Source of the DNA: Hymenolepis diminuta
Taxonomy: Eukaryota > Platyhelminthes > Cestoda > Cyclophyllidea > Hymenolepididae
Length of the DNA stretch: 64,000 nucleotides
Direction of reading: 5' to 3'
Assembly (NCBI GenBank): GCA_900708905.1
Contig: CAADRB010000002.1
Location: 1,011,841 to 1,075,840 of the forward strand
Of this stretch, positions 57,953 through 64,000 are shown piece by piece; position 1 is the first letter of the stretch, and each line of letters opens with the position of its first letter. The notes below the pieces were generated by a model, which saw nothing but the letters and a program-made list of their open reading frames with translations, ran no database searches and was not told the DNA's origin. The position numbers were made by a program, and so were the translations under genes.

Positions 57953-60900
57953 ATATGAATCCACTTGTCTTATTGGTATATTGTAGGCTATCCATAATAA
58001 TATATTAATATCTGGAGATTTAGTGTTTTTGATTGACAGCTGCAATCTCGATATCCCAATGGTATATTTAAAGCAAATTCAAAGTGATAATTATTCTAAC
58101 CCGACTTAACTTAATTAACAAGATTTTATACAGGATGCGCATTGTAAATTTCTCAAATTTTATGGGTCATAAAAGCCATATACCTGAGGCTTTTCTTAAT
58201 CAAGGTACTTTATAGACAATAATAAATTTGAATACTTTTTGGGTCAGACATTAATTGTACAATTTTTTATTATTCGTTTAATTAAAAGGTAAAAATAATA
58301 GCAAACTAACGTTTTATTCCAAAAAAAATAATATTTCAACTTTTCTAGACACCATTATTTTGTTTACCAATTTACCCGATGGTTAAGATTTTGTCTAAAA
58401 GAAATTCCGACTATTCTTTTAACATAGAATTAGCTTAAACCTTGCGCAATAAATTCAATGGTTCACTTTTATTCATTTGAATAATCAGTGTTAACTTCAG
58501 CCGTTTTGACTAAAGGCCGTAAAGCACAAATTATTATTAGCTTGATTATATTTTTTAATAAGACTCAAACCACTACATCAAAATAAGAAGTACGTTATCG
58601 TCTCCTTTGTTCGACTTAGATTATGCGCCATTTACAACAGTAGTGTAAATAAATCCGTCCAAATAAAAGGGAATCAAAAGAAGCAGGAATTAAAAGATGG
58701 AAATTAAAGGATCCAACATACAAAAATTATTTTGAGAAAAAATTACTTTCTTGTATATAATAATTTGATCCATGAAATTGGGGATTATAACTTCGTCTCT
58801 ATCCAACTCAAATAAACTAGGTTACTGCTTTTTTGAAAGTCTTTTTGAAGGAACTGTCATTAAATCCGAGACCACTAACGAGGGTAGCAAACAAATCTGG
58901 GATATTTCAACCATCTTTTACTTTAATTAGACTTAAAATAACCGAAATTTGGCTCTGGAAGTCCTTAATAATAAATGCGTTTTAGGAACATTGGTCCTGT
59001 CGATTTCCTTTCTGCAAATATTCATATACATTTAGCCGCTTCGCATTTCATCATTTCCGCTCAAATTCTCCTGAAGTTGGGATTTACTCTATTAAAGGCA
59101 GGTACTGACGTTACTGGTAATTTTAGCCACAACGGTCTGATCAAACCGAAGAATTTTTTGGCATCTTGATTAAGTTATCTTAGCCATGACCTTGTATTGG
59201 CCTTCTTTTTGGTTGTCTTTGGAATCAGATAACCCATGAGAAGATCTAAGGTTTTATAACCGGTATGACTTTTTACAGCTGCCCAGAAGCGGGTTCTTTT
59301 TCACTGAAGCTTAGTTGTAGGATTTTCCACAAGAATCCTCTGAACTATCTCATCACATGATTTGCTTTCTCGCAGTACTTAGATGAATCCTATGTTCATT
59401 TTTGTCAGATACTTGCAGTACTATCGTAACAAGGCTGTAATAGAGGGTTGACTTTACGAAGATCTCGACAAGTCTAATATTGCTTGATCAATTGGCATTC
59501 CTTTACGGAGGTCATACTGCTAGGTGAGATCGCAATCTCCAATCAATTACTAATACATAAATCTTACTGATTTATTCCTAACTATTTAGTCCATTCACAT
59601 TATCTTCGCTCTTATTTAACTCCTTCCCTCTGTTTATTTATGAGGGATCAGTTGAGAACCTTGCCGAAAGTCACTGGCGACAATTGGTAAATTAGCGTTC
59701 AACCTTCTCCTTTTCACCTTTATGACCCCGGATCTTATTCCATTAGGATCTTGTATCTTTGTACCAGAAAGCTTGCCTTTAATTAGTCATAAATATTCTA
59801 TATTCAGACCCGACTCACTACATAATACTGTTGGGCCAGGACAGTGACAGGCACAACTAGCTTTAAGCTAAAGGGGTGTACTAATGGGAACCCTCAAACG
59901 AGGGTACCTTATTTAGCTGAGATCAAAGCCTGCTTGGTAAATCTAATGCTTAGCGTAGATCCCTCATCATGAGAGTTTGAAAGCTTCCTATTCGACTGTC
60001 AGTGTGATCTCTTTTATCATATCTTAAAAATTTGTTACTCGATTACGTTGTCTTTCATAAACATCCATAGTTTTGAGTTGTGCTTTGATATAACTTAGGA
60101 TAGGATGTTTTTTTAACTTAAACATAGGTTTAATCTTATTTGGGACATTTTGTTAGGTGTTTTCCATTTTTAAGTTTTGGTTTGACCAATGTCAGGTTGT
60201 TAGTTGAAGTGACTCCGAGTGTCTGAGTCTATGTGAAATTCACGAGATTTTTAATTAGATCACCTCCTTGAATTATTCGCCCAAGTTTCGAATCACAACA
60301 GCGTCTAAAGATTCTACCCTTCTTAGGCTTCTCAATTCACGAATACTAATAGGTCTATAATGGGAGCCATAGGTCACTATTTTTTCAGAGTGAAGTAACA
60401 TTATTGAATTCTCCACTTTTCTATAGCAAGATGGATGGATTTAATAGTTTTAAAATTTGGTGCTGGCAGATGCTGAGAAATTTCAATCCATCCTCCAGTA
60501 TTTCGCCTGGATCTGTAAATCTGCCCACAAAACAGGGAAGAGCCAAATGAGAGACGCGTCTAGTAGTGTACTTAATGCCTCCCACAACAACGACTTTAAA
60601 TGTGGATATCTTGGTAGAGTTCAAGGAACTCTATGAAGAATTTCTCTGTTCTCTAGCTGGCGGTCGAAATAGCCTGTCGTTGTATAACAACCAATGATAC
60701 TAAGTGTGAGATCCCAACTCTGAAATTTAATGACATCATTTCAATTCAACTCACCAGCCATTTATGGGAACGACAAATTCAAAGATGGTCTTTCAGTAGA
60801 AAATGTTCTTGAGTTGAGGATTTCTAATTTTGGAATTTTCAGTGAAGGAAGATTTTAAATTAGTCAGAGTAATTGCAACAGAGCATGTACCTTTGGATTT

Positions 60901-62880
60901 GAATTAACAATAACTAACTTGAGCCTTCTGATTCCTCGAACACTCCATTTACCACATTTTGGAAGGTTGACAGTGGGCATTCAAATTTATTCTGGAGTAG
61001 AACCAGTAGTAGATAAATTTATATCTACTCTCTTAACATAACAGCAGATGATATTCGCAATTAACTAAAATTAAGTTTATGACCTAAAGCCAGTTACACT
61101 TTTCAGGACTCACCCACTGAACAGTGACAATTTAATTATCATATTCATTTTAAATTTTTACTGGATTGAAGTAAAGTATGTTTAACTAGCATTATCTCGA
61201 ATGAAGTCACTATTTCCATCATTTAGCGAACTCTTGAAAATTTGACCGAGTATGAAACACTCAATATGACTCAAAAGGAAAGAAGGGCTACTCATCTACT
61301 CCGTTTTTTGAACTAATGAGGTAAGCTTCAACCGGGGTCAATTTAAAAGAAAATTTTAATGAAGCACTATTAACCGCTCCAAACTGAATTTCAAAGAAAT
61401 TGTTCTACGTACTCTTTGGCAAAGTGTTGAGAATCCGCAGAGTATGTAGCATACCATAAAGAATGCAGTAACTCTTTGATAAAAAACATAAGACTCAAGT
61501 TATTTCGGAGAAAATAAAACTAAAAATGATTTCTAGATATTTTACAATGTACAAGAAAATTGCCGCCTTCAAATAGATAGATCTTAGTATCGCATATTTA
61601 TTTCAAGAAGCACTAAATTTCGTCTTTTGCTCGACAGCGTCTGTTCAAAATATGCATTCAGAACTTCACTGGGGCCAATAAAAATGTAAACCAAAGCATA
61701 TGGTATCCTCTCTCGTAGCTTCGGATATTTGGACACTGTTAATTTTACCATCATGATTTGCGAATCTCTTAAATCTATCTCATGGTATCTGCCAAAAGAA
61801 TCGGGTATCACTTTCTTCAGATTATATAATCACAACTATCTGTTTTAGATCAACTTTTATATTCATACAAATTTATCTTTTTAGATCGCCATTCAGTTTT
61901 AAGTTCAAATTGCTAATGTTGTTCAATTTTTTAAATTTCTTTTTAAAAAAACTGGATTGACAGTCGCACATCATCAACATGTCTACAAAACCATTCAAGA
62001 AGTTTGAATTTGTGTTTAATTTGCTATTGCATATGATAATTTCGCGCTTTTAAACTTTGTAAACTTTTATACTAATCAATTTTCATAATTTTTCTATCTG
62101 AATAATTGACACCATCCACAGAATGTATGGAAGGTACAAATAATGCTTAAAATTGTATTGAAAGCATATTTTTAGTGTTTAAAACCCCACTTTTAACAGC
62201 CAGTCAACCATTTATATCTAATAGTGCTGTTAAGTTGCTCAAAGATCTTTTTGATATGCAGACATATTTTATAAGTGGTGGGTTTTAGGAAGAGTACGAT
62301 TGTTTCTTTAACCCTGGTAAGTGACTTCATTAAATTGGAACCAGGTTATTTTTCTGCAGTCATTGTAGCGTTATTTTTGCTTTAGAATATAAAATAAATC
62401 TATGATAATTTTAAAATGAATTTCCCAATAAATGTACTTTATTGATAGGTCACTTGATCAAAAAAATCACTAGCTAATGTTTGCATAGAAAGAACGATTC
62501 GGAGATGATGATGTATAAAATTAAATATTGCCGGTACGAAATATAGAAAAAAAGCAAAACATAAAGATGTCGTTCTTGAAATGCTAAGATATCTATGTGT
62601 CCGAGGTGCAATTTACACCTCTTTGTCCTTAAAATTTTCAGTTCTGTTTGGAATCAATTTTCAAGACAACTTGAGGCCGCTTTTACTTGTTTTCGTAAAT
62701 GGAGATTTGAATCAGCTTGTTTCAAAATTCAGCCTTAATCTTTTGATGCCAAAAGAAAGCCAAATTGCGTAAGTGGTGGTGGTTGCACCACTTCCATCTT
62801 CATTATAGGAAATCGCTTGGCTAGTATTAGCTCAGACTAGCCGTCTTGAAACTGGCTAATTCGTTCCTTTATTGTCAAGG
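57953..62880. other. Gene-poor region
   Basis: About 5 kb with no supportable gene. The longest coherent frame is a 76-codon minus-strand stretch at 61584-61811 with no ATG start and no recognised family. Confidence 0.45.
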
Positions 62881-62975
62881 TAAAAGTAATTATGAATAAT
62901 TATAAATTATTATAAATTTATTATTATAAATTATTATAAAATAAATATAAAATATAAATATCAATTATTTGTTTT
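62881..62975. repeat. AT-rich low-complexity tract (ATTATAAATT-type units)
   Basis: Imperfect tandem iterations of TTATAAAT and related units, consistent with a degenerate satellite or slippage tract. A similar tract lies near 63.74-63.87 kb. Confidence 0.7.
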
Positions 62976-63739
62976 CTTCCCATTATTAGTGAAAACGTCT
63001 ATTCCTTAAGTTATTTAAGTAATCTCTTTTGAATTATGTTATACTGTACGTTGTCCTAATTATACGTTAATAATTTTTCAGTGTAACATCGAGAACTTGC
63101 AATTTTCCTTTACCTTCTGGTTGGGATATGGGCTTATAGATCATAAAATGAATATAAAAGCATAAATTAATCATTCGTGACTATCAGCAAATTAGGAGTA
63201 TGTCTTCTGGACTACATACAGTATGACTAAGTACTATTTCTAGCGGAGACGAATGCACAGCATGGGACTGATTTTAATCATGAAATGTAAATTGCATGAA
63301 ATACTTAACCCTATAGGAAAGGCTCAGTTGGAATTCACACAGTCACGTCTATTGGGGTCACTGCATGCATATATTATTGTATTTGGCATTTGACAAATGA
63401 ATTTCCTTTTCAAATTTCTTAAGTCTATTTCAGGATGAATTGGAGTTATTTTTTTAAAATGGGCATTAAAATCACTGATGAAAGTGGAATTTAATTTAAT
63501 TTAAATCAAATATCGAATTTATCGAAACACATTCACAATTGGTTCTTTGAAATTACAATTTTCCTCCTGTTATATTTACCGCTGCGAAATAGAATTTATA
63601 TAGTCATATAAATAGTCAATAAATACTAACTGAAGATATATAGCTTAGAATGTCTAAGGAGAATTTATTAAAAAATTATAATCTGATAAAGGATAACTGA
63701 TTTATAAAGGATACGATATTTATTTAACTTAATCAGAAA

Positions 63740-63872
63740 ATTTTCAAATATTCTTTAATTAAAATCCTTAAATCCTTAAAATCCATAAATTTATTAATAT
63801 TATAATGTATTTTATAATTTATAATAACAATAACAATAGTAATTATTACATTATAATATATTATTATTTATC
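63740..63872. repeat. AT-rich low-complexity tract near the window end
   Basis: Iterated AAATCCTTAAA, ATAATAT and ATAACA-like units. No gene is seen between this tract and the end of the window. Confidence 0.65.
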
Positions 63873-64000
63873 TTGCGTGAACTCAGCCTTGTAAATTCTG
63901 CTATGTAAACTGCATAAAATCAGATAAGATCTTGCAAATTTTTTGGTTAATGAAAAAGGGGTCAATTAAAGTAGCAAGAACAACCATCATTATTGAACAT

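Noticed and set aside
61584..61811. Minus-strand frame of 75 aa with charged and hydrophobic alternation.
   Set aside because: It starts at GTG right after a stop and has no convincing acceptor or partner exon, so it was left unassigned.
62760..62795. Short inverted repeat AGTGGT...ACCACT.
   Set aside because: The stem is only a few base pairs with no context, which is expected by chance.

Overview
This is a eukaryotic nuclear window, AT-rich and gene-sparse, most likely from a parasitic flatworm and probably a tapeworm (inference). The main reason is intron size. Introns I could place by exon homology fall largely into two classes, about 32-42 nt and about 65-85 nt, alongside a few very long ones. 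As I recall, cestode genomes show such a two-peaked distribution. Two neighbouring genes also sit 78 nt apart in a layout that fits spliced-leader trans-splicing, and the first lacks its own AUG. Flatworm spliced leaders can supply one.

Region 1 (0-28 kb) is a plus-strand tandem array of five diverged cyclin-like genes. Copy A (0.4-1.9 kb) is a decayed pseudogene, with a mariner transposon fragment just upstream. Copies B (2.9-5.3 kb), C (12.6-14.5 kb), D (17.0-21.8 kb) and E (23.4-27.1 kb) each reassemble into an open frame of about 400-440 codons. Protein sequences are very diverged, but intron positions in the cyclin fold are shared. Homologous exons keep nearly the same length, including a 120-nt exon in all four intact copies. 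The N-termini are built from small, mostly phase-1 exons and differ completely between copies. I do not know of a description of such a cluster; this is the most interesting part of the window.

Region 2 (28.6-35 kb) is CDC5L on the minus strand, a Myb-repeat core subunit of the PRP19 spliceosome complex, reconstructed in nine coding exons (886 aa).

Region 3 (36.5-48.9 kb) is on the plus strand. It holds a short gene with a mitochondrial-type N-terminus and a helical body (possible Smac/DIABLO relative), then TTC5 (STRAP; TPR plus OB fold). The last TTC5 exon lies beyond a 10-kb intron. The two genes look like a small trans-spliced operon.

Region 4 (48.9-64 kb) has no gene I can recognise. 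It contains diverged dispersed repeats and AT-rich low-complexity sequence.

All gene models were assembled by eye from reading frame, splice-site consensus and homology recalled from memory. No alignment or database search was run.
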